DNA of 64,000 bases from Eretmocerus hayati. Taxonomy: Eukaryota > Arthropoda > Insecta > Hymenoptera > Aphelinidae. The notes below the pieces were generated by a model, which made no database searches, had not been told where the DNA came from, and was given only the letters and a program-made list of their open reading frames with translations. The DNA lies in NCBI GenBank assembly GCA_029851415.1, contig CM056744.1:56321797-56385796 (forward strand), read 5' to 3'. A program made the translations under genes and the position numbers. Of this stretch, positions 10,401-20,633 are shown one piece after another; the stretch's first letter is position 1, and the number at the start of each line of letters is the position of its first letter.

Positions 10401-12564
10401 AACCCTATCTACGGCGTCGTTCAGATTTATAACCTCCAAAATGACTGCCTTCCGCACTTTCGATCGGCTCGAAACCCATGGCAGATTGGTCTTCATGACT
10501 GCCCGAGTATCTGACAAGAATTTCGCGAACGCTTCCGATTCTAACCCTATCTACGGCGTGGTCAAGATCCATAACTTCGGAAGAAAACTGTCTTCCGCAC
10601 CTTCGATCGGCCTGGAACCTATGGCGGATCGGTCCTGATGATTGCCCGAGTATTTCACAAAAATTCCGCGAACGGATTCCGATCCTAACCCTATCTACGG
10701 CGTCGTTCAGATTTATAACCTCCAAAATGACTGCCTTCCGCACTTTCGATCGGCTCGAAACCCATGGCAGATTGAACTTCATGACTGCCCAAATATCTGA
10801 CAAGAATTTTGCGAACGCATTCCGATTCTAACCCTATCTACGGCGTGGTCAAGATTCATAACCTCGGAAGTGAACTGTCTTCCGCACCTTTGTTCCGCCT
10901 GGAATCTATGGCTGATTGATCCTCATGATTGCCCGAGTATTTGACAAGGATTCCGCGAACGCATTCCGATCCTAACCCTATCTACGGCGTCGTTCAGATT
11001 TATAACCTCCAAAATGACTGCCTTCCGCACTTTCGATCGCCTCGAAACCCATGGCAGATTGGTCTTCATGACTGCCCGAGTATCTGACAAGAATTTCGCG
11101 AACGCATCCCGATTCTAACCCTATCTACGGCGTGGTCAAGATTCATAACCTCGGAAGGAAACTGTCTTTCGCACCTCTGATCGGCCTGAAACCTATGGCA
11201 GATTGATCCTCATGATTGCCCGAGTATTTGACAAAAGATTTGCGAACGCATTCCGATCCTAACCCTATCTATGGCGTCGTTCAGATTTATAACCTCCAAA
11301 ATGACTGCCTTCCGCACTTTCAATCGGCTCGAAACCCATGGCAGATTGGTCTTCATGACTGCCCAAGTATCTGACAAGAATTTCGCGAACGCATTCCGAT
11401 TCTAACCCTAGCTACGGCGTGGTCAAGATTCATAACCTCGGAAGAACACTGTCTTCCGCACCTTCGATCGGCCTGAAACCTATGGCAGATTGGTCCTGAT
11501 GATTGCCCGAGTATTTCACAAGAATTCCGCGAACGCATTCCGATCCTAACCCTATCTCCGGCGTCGTTCAGATTAATAACCTCCAGAATGACTGCCTTCC
11601 GCATTTTCGATCGGCTCGAAACCCATGGCAGATTGGTCTTCATGACTGCCCAAGTATCTGACAAGAATTTCGCGAACGCATTCCGATTCTAACCCTATCT
11701 ACGGCGTGGTCAAGATTCATAACCTCGGAAGAAAACTGTCTTTCGCACCTTTGATCGTCCTCAAACCTATGGCAGATTGATCCTCATGATTGCCCGAGTA
11801 TTTGACAAAAATTTTGCGAACGCATTCCGATCCTAACCCTATCTATGGCGTCGTTCAGATTTATAACCTTCAAAATGACTGCCTTCCGCACTTTCAATTG
11901 GCTTGAAACCCATGGCAGATTGGTCTTCATGACTGCCCAAGTATCTGACAAGAATTTCGCAAACGCATTTCGATTCTAACCCCAGCTACGGCGTGGTCAA
12001 GATTCATAACCTCGGAAGAAAACTGTCTTCCGCACCTTCGATCAGCCTGAAACCTATGGCAGATTGGTCCTGATGATTGCCCGAGTATTTCACAAGAATT
12101 CCGCGAACGCATCCCGACCCTAACCCTATCTACGGCGTCGTTCAGATTTATAACCTAAAAAATTACTGCCTTCCGCACTTTCGATCGGCTCGAAACCCAT
12201 GGCAGATTGGTCTTCATGACTCCCCAAGTATCTGACAAGAATTTCGCGAACGCATCCCGATCCTGACCCTATCTACGGCGTGGTCAAGATTCATAATCTA
12301 GGAAGTAAACTGTCTTCCGCACCTTTGATCGGCCTGAAATCTATGGCAGATTGATCCTCATGATTGCCCGAGTATTTGACGAAAATTCCGCGGACGCATT
12401 CCGATCCTTACCCTATCTACGGGGCCGTTCAGATATATATCACCTCCAAAATGACTGCCTTCGCCACTCCTGATCGGCCTGAGACCTATGGCAGATTCGT
12501 CCTCACGATCGCTCGAGTATTTGACCGAAATTTTGCGAACGCATTCCGATCCTAACCATATCTA

Positions 12565-12640
12565 GAATAGAATAGAATATGCTTTTTATTCGCCCTTGGC
12601 AAAAAACATCAATCATTCATACAATACTCGTACATATCTA
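12565..12640 (+). repeat. 76-bp HOR-boundary spacer 4
   Basis: One base shorter because GCCCTTGGC has lost a G. It carries the marker pair CCATATCTAG (upstream junction) and ATGCTTTTTATT, shared only with spacers 8 and 12. A' upstream is 12418-12562. It precedes the 6-mer unit that leads into a 20-mer. Confidence 0.95.
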
Positions 12641-13355
12641 CGGCGTCGTTCAGATTTATAACCTCCAAAATGACTGCCTTCCGCACTTTCGATCGGCTCG
12701 AAAGCCATGGGGGATTGGTCTCCATGACTGCCCGAGTATCTGACAAGAATTCCGCAAACGCATTCCGATTCTAACCCTAGCTACGGCGTGGTCAAGATTC
12801 CTAACCTCGGAAGAAAGCTGTCATCCGCACCTTCGATCGGCCTGAAACCTATGGCAGATTGGTCCTCATGATTGCCCGAGTTTTTCACAGAAATCCCGCG
12901 AACGCATTCTGATCCTAACCCTATCTATGGCATCGTTCAGATTTATAACCTCCAAAATGACTGCCCTCCGCACTTTCGATCGGCTCGAAACCCATGGCAG
13001 ATTGGTCTTCATGACTGCCCGAGTATCTGACAAGAATTTCGCGAACGCTTCCGATTCTAACCCTATCTACGGCGTGGTCAAGATTCATAACTTCGGAAGA
13101 AAACTGCCTTCCGCACTTTCGATCGGCTCGAAACCCATGGCAGATTGGTCTTCATGACTCCCCAAGTATCTGACAAGAATTTCGCGAACGCATCCCGATC
13201 CTTACCCTATCTACGGCGTGGTCAAGATTCATAATCTAGGAAGTAAACTGTCTTCCGCACCTTTGATCGGCCTGGAATCTATGGCAGATTGATCCTCATG
13301 ATTGCCCGAGTATTTGACGAGAATTCCGCGGACGCATTCCGATCCTTACCCTATC

Positions 13356-13500
13356 TACGGGGCCGTTCAGATATATATCACCTCCAAAATGACTGCCTTC
13401 GCCACTCCTGATCGGCCTGAAACCTATGGCAGATTGGTCCTCATGATCGCTCGAGTATTTGACCGAAATTTTGCGAACGCATTCCGATCCTAACCCTATC
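13356..13500 (+). repeat. Representative A' monomer (145 bp, A/B chimera preceding a spacer)
   Basis: It starts TACGGGGCCGTTCAG and has ATATATATCACCTCC (2 nt longer than A), then AAAATGACTGCCTTCGCC, which is A-like. From CTGATCGGCCTGAAACC onward it is B-like: CCTATGGCAG, GGTCCTCATGATCG and GAGTATTTGACCG. The switch falls near the middle of the monomer. It carries a CTCGAG (XhoI-type) site. A monomer of this kind sits directly upstream of each of the 24 spacers; the first is cut by the window edge (1-142) and the one at 5603-5747 has a normal CGGCGTCG start. Two sub-forms alternate: one with GAGACC and GATTCGTCC, and one with GAAACC and GATTGGTCC. The second form occurs before the spacers at 145, 13503, 20557, 27322 and 54833. 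Confidence 0.9.
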
Positions 13501-13502
13501 TA

Positions 13503-13579
13503 GAATAGAATAGAATATCCTTTTTATTCGCCCTTGGGCGAAAAACATCAATCATTCATACAATACTCGTACATATCTA
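13503..13579 (+). repeat. 77-bp HOR-boundary spacer 5
   Basis: P subfamily, with a complete 12-bp palindrome CGCCCTTGGGCG formed by a G after the usual GGGC. A' upstream is 13356-13500. It opens a 20-mer unit. Confidence 0.95.
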
Positions 13580-16448
13580 CGGCGTCGTTCAGATTTATAA
13601 CCTCCAAAATGACTGCCTTCCGCACTTTCGATCGGCTCGAAACCCATGGGGGATTGGTCCCCATGACTGCCCGAGTATCTGACAAGAATTCCGCAAACGC
13701 ATTCCGATTCTAACCTTAGCTACGGCCTGCTCAAGGTTCATAACCTCGGAGGAAAACTGTCTTCCGCACCTTCGATCGGCCTGAAACCTATGGCAGATTG
13801 GTCCTGATGATTGCCCGAGTATTTCACAAGAATTCCGCGAACGCATTCCGATCCTAACCCTATCTACGGCGTCGTTCAGATTTATAACCTCCAGAATGAC
13901 TGCCTTCCGCACTTTCGATCGGCTCGAAACCCATGGCAGATTGGTCTTCATGACTGCCCAAGTATCTGACAAGAATTCCGCGAACGTATTCCGATCCTAA
14001 CCCTATCTACGGCGTCGTTCAGATTTATAACCTTCAAAATGACTGCCTTCCGCACTTTCGATCGGCTCAAAACCCATGGCAGATTGGTCTTCATGACTGC
14101 CCGAGTATCTGACAAGAATTTCGCGAACGCATTCCGATCCTAACCCTATCTATGGCGTCGTTCAGATTTATAACCTTCAAAATGACTGCCTTCCGCATTT
14201 TCAATTGGCTTGAAACCCATGGCAGATTGGTCTTCATGACTGCCCAAGTATCTGACAAGAATCTCGCAAACGCATTCCGATTCTAACCCCAGCTACGGCG
14301 TGGTCAAGATTCATAACCTCGGGAGAAAACTGTCTTCCGCACCTTCGATCAGCCTGAAACCTATGGCAGATTGGTCCTGATGATTGCCCGAGTATTTCAC
14401 AAGAATTCCGCGAACGCATTCCGACCCTAACCCTATCTACGGCGTCGTTCAGATTTATAACCTAAAAAATGACTGCCTTCCGCACTTTCGATCGGCTCGA
14501 AACCCATGGCAGATTGGTCTTCATGACTCCCCAAGTATCTGACAAGAATTTCGCGAACGCATTCCGGTTCTAACCCTATCTACGGCGTGGTCAAGATTCA
14601 TAACCTCGGAACAAAACTGTCCCCCGCACCTTCGATCGGCCTGAAACCTATGGCAGATTGGTCCTCACGATTGCCCGAGTATTTGACAAGAATATTGCGA
14701 ACGCATTCCGATCCTAACCCTATCTACGGCGTCGTTCAGATTCATAAACTCCAAAATGACTGCCTTCCGCACTTCCGATCGGCTCGGAACCCATTGCAGA
14801 TTGGTCTTCATGACTGCCCGAGTATCTGACAAGAATTTCGCTAACGCTTCCGATTCTAACCCTATCTACGGCATGGTCAAGATTCATAACTTCGGAAGAA
14901 AACTGTCTCCCGCACCTTCGATCGCCCTGAAACCTATGGCGGATTGGTCCTGATGATTGCCCGAGTATTTCAAAAAAATTCCGCGAACGCATTCCGATCC
15001 TAACCCTATCTACGGTGTCGTTCAGATTCATAACCTCCAAAATGACTGCCTCCCGCACATTCGATCGGCTCGAAACCCATGGCAGATTGGTCTTCATGAA
15101 TGCCCGAGTATCTGAAAAGAATTTCGCGAACGCATTCCGGTTCTAACCCTATCGACGGCGTGGTCAAGATTCATAACCTCGGAACAAAACTGTCTCCCGC
15201 ACCTTCGATCGGCCTGAAACCTATGGCAGATTGGCCCTCATGATTGCCCGAGTATTTGACAAGGATATTGCGAACGCATTCCGATCCTAACCCTATCTAC
15301 GGCGTCGTTCAGATTCATAACCTCCAAAATGACTGCCTTCCGCACTTCCGATCGGCTCGGAACCCATGGCAGATTGGTCTTCATGACTGCCCAAGTATCT
15401 GACAAGAATTCCGCGAACGTATTCCGATCCTAACCCTATCTACGGCGTCGTTCAGATTTATAACCTCCAAAATGACTGCCTTCCGCACTTTCGATCGGCT
15501 CGAAACCCATGGCAGATTGGTCTTCATCACTGCCCGAGTATCTAACAAGAATTTCGCGGACGCATTCCGATTCTAACCCTATCTACGGCGTGGTCAAGAT
15601 TCATAACCTCGGAAGTAAACTGTCTTTCGCACCTTTGATCGTCCTCAAACCTATGGCAGATTGATTCTCATGATTGCCCGAGTATTTGACAGAAATTTTG
15701 CGAACGCATTCCGATCCTAACCCTATCTATGGCGTCGTTCAGATTTATAACCTTCAAAATGACTGCCTTCCGCACTTTCAATTGGCTTGAAACCCATGGC
15801 AGATTGGTCTTCATGACTGCCCAAGTATCTGACAAGAATTTCGCAAACGCATTTCGATTCTCACCCCAGCTACGGCGTGGTCAAGATTCATAACCTCGGA
15901 AGAAAACTGTCTTCCGCACCTTCGATCAGCCTGAAACCTATGGCAGATTGGTCCTGATGATTGCCCGAGTATTTCACAAGAATTCCGCGAACGCATTCCG
16001 ACCCTAACCCTATCTACGGCGTCGTTCAGATTCATAACCTAAAAAATGACTGCCTTCCGCACTTTCGATCGGCTCGAAACCCATGGCAGATTGGTCTTCG
16101 TGACTCCCCAAGTATCTGACAAGAATTTCGCGAACGCATCCCGATCCTGACCCTATCTACGGCGTGGTCAAGATTCATAATCTAGGAAGTAAACTGTCTT
16201 CCGCACCTCTGATCGGCCTGAAATCAATGGCAGATTGATCCTCATGATTGCCCGAGTATTTGACGAAAATTCCGCGGACGCATTCCGATCCTTACCCTAT
16301 CTACGGGGCCGTTCAGATATATATCACCTCCAAAATCACTGCCTTCGCCACTCCTGATCGGCCTGAGACCTATGGCAGATTCGTCCTCATGATCGCTCGA
16401 GTATTTGACCGAAATTTTGCGAACGCATTCCGATCCTAACCCTATCTA
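13503..16448 (+). repeat. 20-mer HOR unit (2,946 bp)
   Basis: I use this as the reference 20-mer. Monomer order is A B A A A B A B A B A B A A B A B A B A'. Fixed landmarks are the CCCATGGGGG A monomer first, B with GGAGGA second, A with TTTCAATTGGCTTGAAA fifth and sixteenth, B with AACAAAACTG eighth, B with GGCATGG tenth, and A with CTAAAAAATGAC at two places. Confidence 0.9.
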
Positions 16449-16525
16449 GAATAGAATAGAATATCCTTTTTATTCGCTCTTGGGCAAAAAACATCAATCA
16501 TTCATACGATACTCGTACATATCTA
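16449..16525 (+). repeat. 77-bp HOR-boundary spacer 6
   Basis: Q subfamily (GCTCTTGGGC, ACGATAC). A' upstream is 16302-16446 (with AAATCACTGCC). It closes a 20-mer and opens a 15-mer unit. Confidence 0.95.
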
Positions 16526-18678
16526 CGGCGTCGTTCAGATTTATAACCTCCAAAATGACTGCCTTCCGCACTTTCGATCGGCTCGAAACCCATGGCAGAT
16601 TGGTCTTCATGACTGCCCGAGTATCTGACAAGAATTTCGCGAACGCTTCCGATTCTAACCCTATCTACGGCGTGGTCAAGATTCATAATTTCGGAAGAAA
16701 ACTGTCTTCCGCACCTTCGATCGGCCTGGAACCTATGGCGGATTGGTCCTGATGATTGCCCGAGTATTTCACAAAAATTCCGCGAACGCATTCCGATCCT
16801 AACCCTATCTACGGCGTCGTTCAGATTTATAACCTCCAAAATGACTGCCTTCCGCACTTTCGATCGGCTCGAAACCCATGGCAGATTGAACTTCATGACT
16901 GCCCAAATATCTGACAAGAATTTTGCGAACGCATTCCGATTCTAACCCTATCTACGGCGTGGTCAAGATTCATAACCTCGGAAGTGAACTGTCTTCCGCA
17001 CCTTTGTTCGGCCTGGAATCTATGGCTGATTGATCCTCATGATTGCCCGAGTATTTGACAAGAATTCCGCGAACGCATTCCGATCCTAACCCTATCTACG
17101 GCGTCGTTCAGATTTATAACCTCCAGAATGACTGCCTTCCGCACTTTCGATCGCCTCGAAACCCATGGCAGATTGGTCTTCATGACTGCCCGAGTATCTG
17201 ACAAGAATTTCGCGAACGCATCCCGATTCTAACCCTATCTACGGCGTGGTCAAGATTCATAACCTCGGAAGTGAACTGTCTTTCGCACCTTTGATCGGCC
17301 TGAAACCTATGGCAGATTGATCCTCATGATTGCCCGAGTATTTGACAAAAATTTTGCGAACGCTTTCCGATCCTAACCCTATCTATGGCGTCGTTCAGAT
17401 TTATAACCTCCAAAATGACTGCCTTCCGCACTTTCAATCGGCTCGAAACCCATGGCAGATTGGTCTTCATGACTGCCCAAGTATCTGACAAGAATTTCGC
17501 GAACGCATTCCGATTCTAACCCTAGCTACGGCGTGGTCAAGATTCATAACCTCGGAAGAACACTGTCTTCCGCACCTTCGGTCGGCCTGAAACCTATGGC
17601 AGATTGGTCCTGATGATTGCCCGAGTATTTCACAAGAATTCCGCGAACGCATTCCGATCCTAACCCTATCTCCGGCGTCGTTCAGATTAATAACCTCTAG
17701 AATGACTGCCTTCCGCATTTTCGATCGGCTCGAAACCCATGGCAGATTGGTCTTCATGACTGCCCAAGTATCTGACAAGAATTTCGCGAACGCATTCCGA
17801 TTCTAACCCTATCTACGGCGTGGTCAAGATTCATAACCTCGGAAGAAAACTGTCTTTCGCACCTTTGATCGTCCTCAAACCTATGGCAGATTGATCCTCA
17901 TGATTGCCCGAGTATTTGACAAAAATTTTGCGAACGCATTCCGATCCTAACCCTATCTATGGCGTCGTTCAGATTTATAACCTTCAAAATGACTGCCTTC
18001 CGCACTTTCAATTGGCTTGAAACCCATGGCAGATTGGTCTTCATGACTGCCCAAGTATCTGACAAGAATTTCGCAAACGCATTTCGATTCTAACCCCAGC
18101 TACGGCGTGGTCAAGATTCATAACCTCGGAAGAAAACTGTCTTCCGCACCTTCGATCAGCCTGAAACCTATGGCAGATTGGTCCTGATGATTGCCCGAGT
18201 ATTTCACAAGAATTCCGCGAACGCATTCCGACCCTAACCCTATCTACGGCGTCGTTCAGATTTATAACCTAAAAAATGACTGCCTTCCGCACTTTCGATC
18301 GGCTCGAAACCCATGGCAGATTGGTCTTCATGACTCCCCAAGTATCTGACAAGAATTTCGCGAACGCATCCCGATCCTGACCCTATCTACGGCGTGGTCA
18401 AGATTCATAATCTAGGAAGTAAACTGTCTTCCGCACCTTTGATCGGCCTGAAATCTATGGCAGATTGATCCTCATGATTGCCCGAGTATTTGACGAAAAT
18501 TCCGCGGACGCATTCCGATCCTTACCCTATCTACGGGGCCGTTCAGATATATATCACCTCCAAAATGACTGCCCTCGCCACTCCTGATCGGCCTGAGACC
18601 TATGGCAGATTCGTCCTCACGATCGCTCGAGTATTTGACCGAAATTTTGCGAACGCATTCCGATCCTAACCCTATCTA
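16449..18678 (+). repeat. 15-mer HOR unit (2,230 bp)
   Basis: It has the 13-mer plan plus one extra dimer (287 bp) carrying the TTTCAATTGG A monomer near 17.9-18.1 kb. It starts with a 142-bp A monomer and a CTGGAACC B monomer, then A with GATTGAACTTC. A private CCTCTAGAATG near 17.69 kb creates an extra TCTAGA. Confidence 0.9.
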
Positions 18679-18755
18679 GAATAGAATAGAATATCCTTTT
18701 TATTCGCCCTTGGGCAAAAAACATCAATCATTCATACAATACTCGTACATATCTA
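18679..18755 (+). repeat. 77-bp HOR-boundary spacer 7
   Basis: P subfamily (GCCCTTGGGC, ACAATAC). A' upstream is 18532-18676, with a private GCCCTCGCC. It opens the first of two 6-mer units. Confidence 0.95.
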
Positions 18756-19182
18756 CGGCGTCGTTCAGATTTATAACCTCCAAAATGACTGCCTTCCGCA
18801 CTTTCGATCGGCTCGAAAGCCATGGGGGATTGGTCTCCATGACTGCCCGAGTTTCTGACAAGAATTCCGCAAACGCATTCCGATTCTAACCCTAGCTACG
18901 GCGTGGTCAAGATTCCTAACCTCGGAAGAAAGCTGTCATCCGCACCTTCGATCGGCCTGAAACCTATGGCAGATTGGTCCTCATGATTGCCCGAGTTTTT
19001 CACAGAAATCCCGCGAACGCATTCTGATCCTAACCCTATCTATGGCATCGTTCAGATTTATAACCTCCAAAATGACTGCCCTCCGCACTTTCGATCGGCT
19101 CGAAACCCATGGCAGATTGGTCTTCATGACTGCCCGAGTATCTGACAAGAATTTCGCGAACGCTTCCGATTCTAACCCTATC

Positions 19183-19326
19183 TACGGCGTGGTCAAGATT
19201 CATAACTTCGGAAGAAAACTGCCTTCCGCACTTCCGATCGGCTCGAAACCCATGGCAGATTGGTCTTCATGACTCCCCAAGTATCTGACAAGAATTTCGC
19301 GAACGCATCCCGATCCTAACCCTATC
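19183..19326 (+). repeat. B/A chimeric monomer (144 bp) of the 6-mer unit
   Basis: The left third is type B (CGGCGTGGTCAAG, CATAACTTCGGAAGAAAACTG) and the rest is type A (CCTTCCGCACTT, GGCTCGAAACCCATGG, GGTCTTCATGACTCCCC). It is the reciprocal arrangement to A'. The same chimera is found at 13068-13211, 20122-20265, 25948-26091, 26887-27030 and 54398-54541, always as the fourth monomer of the 6-mer unit. This copy alone has CTTCCGATCGG where the others have CTTTCGATCGG. Confidence 0.88.
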
Positions 19327-19617
19327 TACGGCGTGGTCAAGATTCATAATCTAGGAAGTAAACTGTCTTCCGCACCTTTGATCGGCCTGGAATCTATGGC
19401 AGATTGATCCTCATGATTGCCCGAGTATTTGACGAGAATTCCGCGGACGCATTCCGATCCTTACCCTATCTACGGGGCCGTTCAGATATATATCACCTCC
19501 AAAATGACTGCCTTCGCCACTCCTGATCGGCCTGAGACCTATGGCAGATTCGTCCTCACGATCGCTCGAGTATTTGACCGAAATTTTGCGAACGCATTCC
19601 GATCCTAACCATATCTA

Positions 19618-19694
19618 GAATAGAATAGAATATGCTTTTTATTCGCCCTTGGGCAAAAAACATCAATCATTCATACAATACTCGTACATATCTA
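19618..19694 (+). repeat. 77-bp HOR-boundary spacer 8
   Basis: P subfamily with the CCATATCTAG and ATGCTTTTTATT markers. A' upstream is 19471-19615. It lies between two 6-mer units. Confidence 0.95.
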
Positions 19695-20556
19695 CGGCGT
19701 CGTTCAGATTTATAACCTCCAAAATGACTGCCTTCCGCACTTTCGATCGGCTCGAAAGCCATGGGGGATTGGTCTCCATGACTGCCCGAGTATCTGACAA
19801 GAATTCCGCAAACGCATTCCGATTCTAACCCTAGCTACGGCGTGGTCAAGATTCCTAACCTCGGAAGAAAGCTGTCATCCGCACCTTCGATCGGCCTGAA
19901 ACCTATGGCAGATTGGTCCTCATGATTGCCCGAGTTTTTCACAGAAATCCCGCGAACGCATTCTGATCCTAACCCTATCTATGGCATCGTTCAGATTTAT
20001 AACCTCCAAAATGACTGCCCTCCGCACTTTCGATCGGCTCGAAACCCATGGCAGATTGGTCTTCATGACTGCCCGAGTATCTGACAAGAATTTCGCGAAC
20101 GCTTCCGATTCTAACCCTATCTACGGCGTGGTCAAGATTCATAACTTCGGAAGAAAACTGCCTTCCGCACTTTCGATCGGCTCGAAACCCATGGCAGATT
20201 GGTCTTCATGACTCCCCAAGTATCTGACAAGAATTTCGCGAACGCATCCCGATCCTAACCCTATCTACGGCGTGGTCAAGATTCATAATCTAGGAAGTAA
20301 ACTGTCTTCCGCACCTTTGATCGGCCTGGAATCTATGGCAGATTGATCCCCATGATTGCCCGAGTATTTGACGAGAATTCCGCGGACGCATTCCGATGCT
20401 TACCCTATCTACGGGGCCGTTCAGATATATATCACCTCCAAAATGACTGCCTTCGCCACTCCTGATCGGCCTGAAACCTATGGCAGATTGGTCCTCATGA
20501 TCGCTCGAGTATTTGACCGAAATTTTGCGAACGCATTCCGATCCTAACCCTATCTA
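19618..20556 (+). repeat. 6-mer HOR unit (939 bp), second of a tandem pair
   Basis: Exactly 939 bp from the previous one, B/A chimera at 20122-20265. Private changes are GATCCCCATG and CCGATGCTTACC near its A'. Confidence 0.92.
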
Positions 20557-20633
20557 GAATAGAATAGAATATCCTTTTTATTCGCCCTTGGGCAAAAAAC
20601 ATCAATCATTCATACAATACTCGTACATATCTA
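20557..20633 (+). repeat. 77-bp HOR-boundary spacer 9
   Basis: P subfamily, standard form. A' upstream is 20410-20554 (GAAACC form). It opens a 20-mer unit. Confidence 0.95.

Larger units (their letters stand above)
5750..12564 (+). repeat. Spacer-poor HOR block: spacer + 47 monomers
   Basis: 6,738 bp after the spacer fit 47 monomers. It contains recognisable pieces of several unit types: a 13-mer-like start (5.83-6.7 kb), a copy of 4.26-4.85 kb at 7.2-7.8 kb (offset 2,945), a rare ATGACCTCC/GATCAAGAATC dimer at 8.69-8.98 kb, 20-mer internal parts at 9.3-10.4 kb, and a 13- or 15-mer-like part from 10.4 kb to the end. The order suggests fusion of several units with loss of the spacers between them. 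Confidence 0.8.
12565..13502 (+). repeat. 6-mer HOR unit (938 bp)
   Basis: Order: A (GAAAGCCATGGGGG), B (CCTAACCTCGG, AAGCTGTCATCC), A (GGCATCGTTCAG, GCCCTCCGC), B/A chimera (13068-13211), B (TAATCTAGG, GACGAGAATTCC), A'. It is 1 bp shorter than the other 6-mers because of the deletion in its spacer. Confidence 0.9.
18679..19617 (+). repeat. 6-mer HOR unit (939 bp), first of a tandem pair
   Basis: Same six-monomer order as at 12565, B/A chimera at 19183-19326. A private GAGTTTCTG replaces GAGTATCTG in its first A monomer. Confidence 0.92.
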
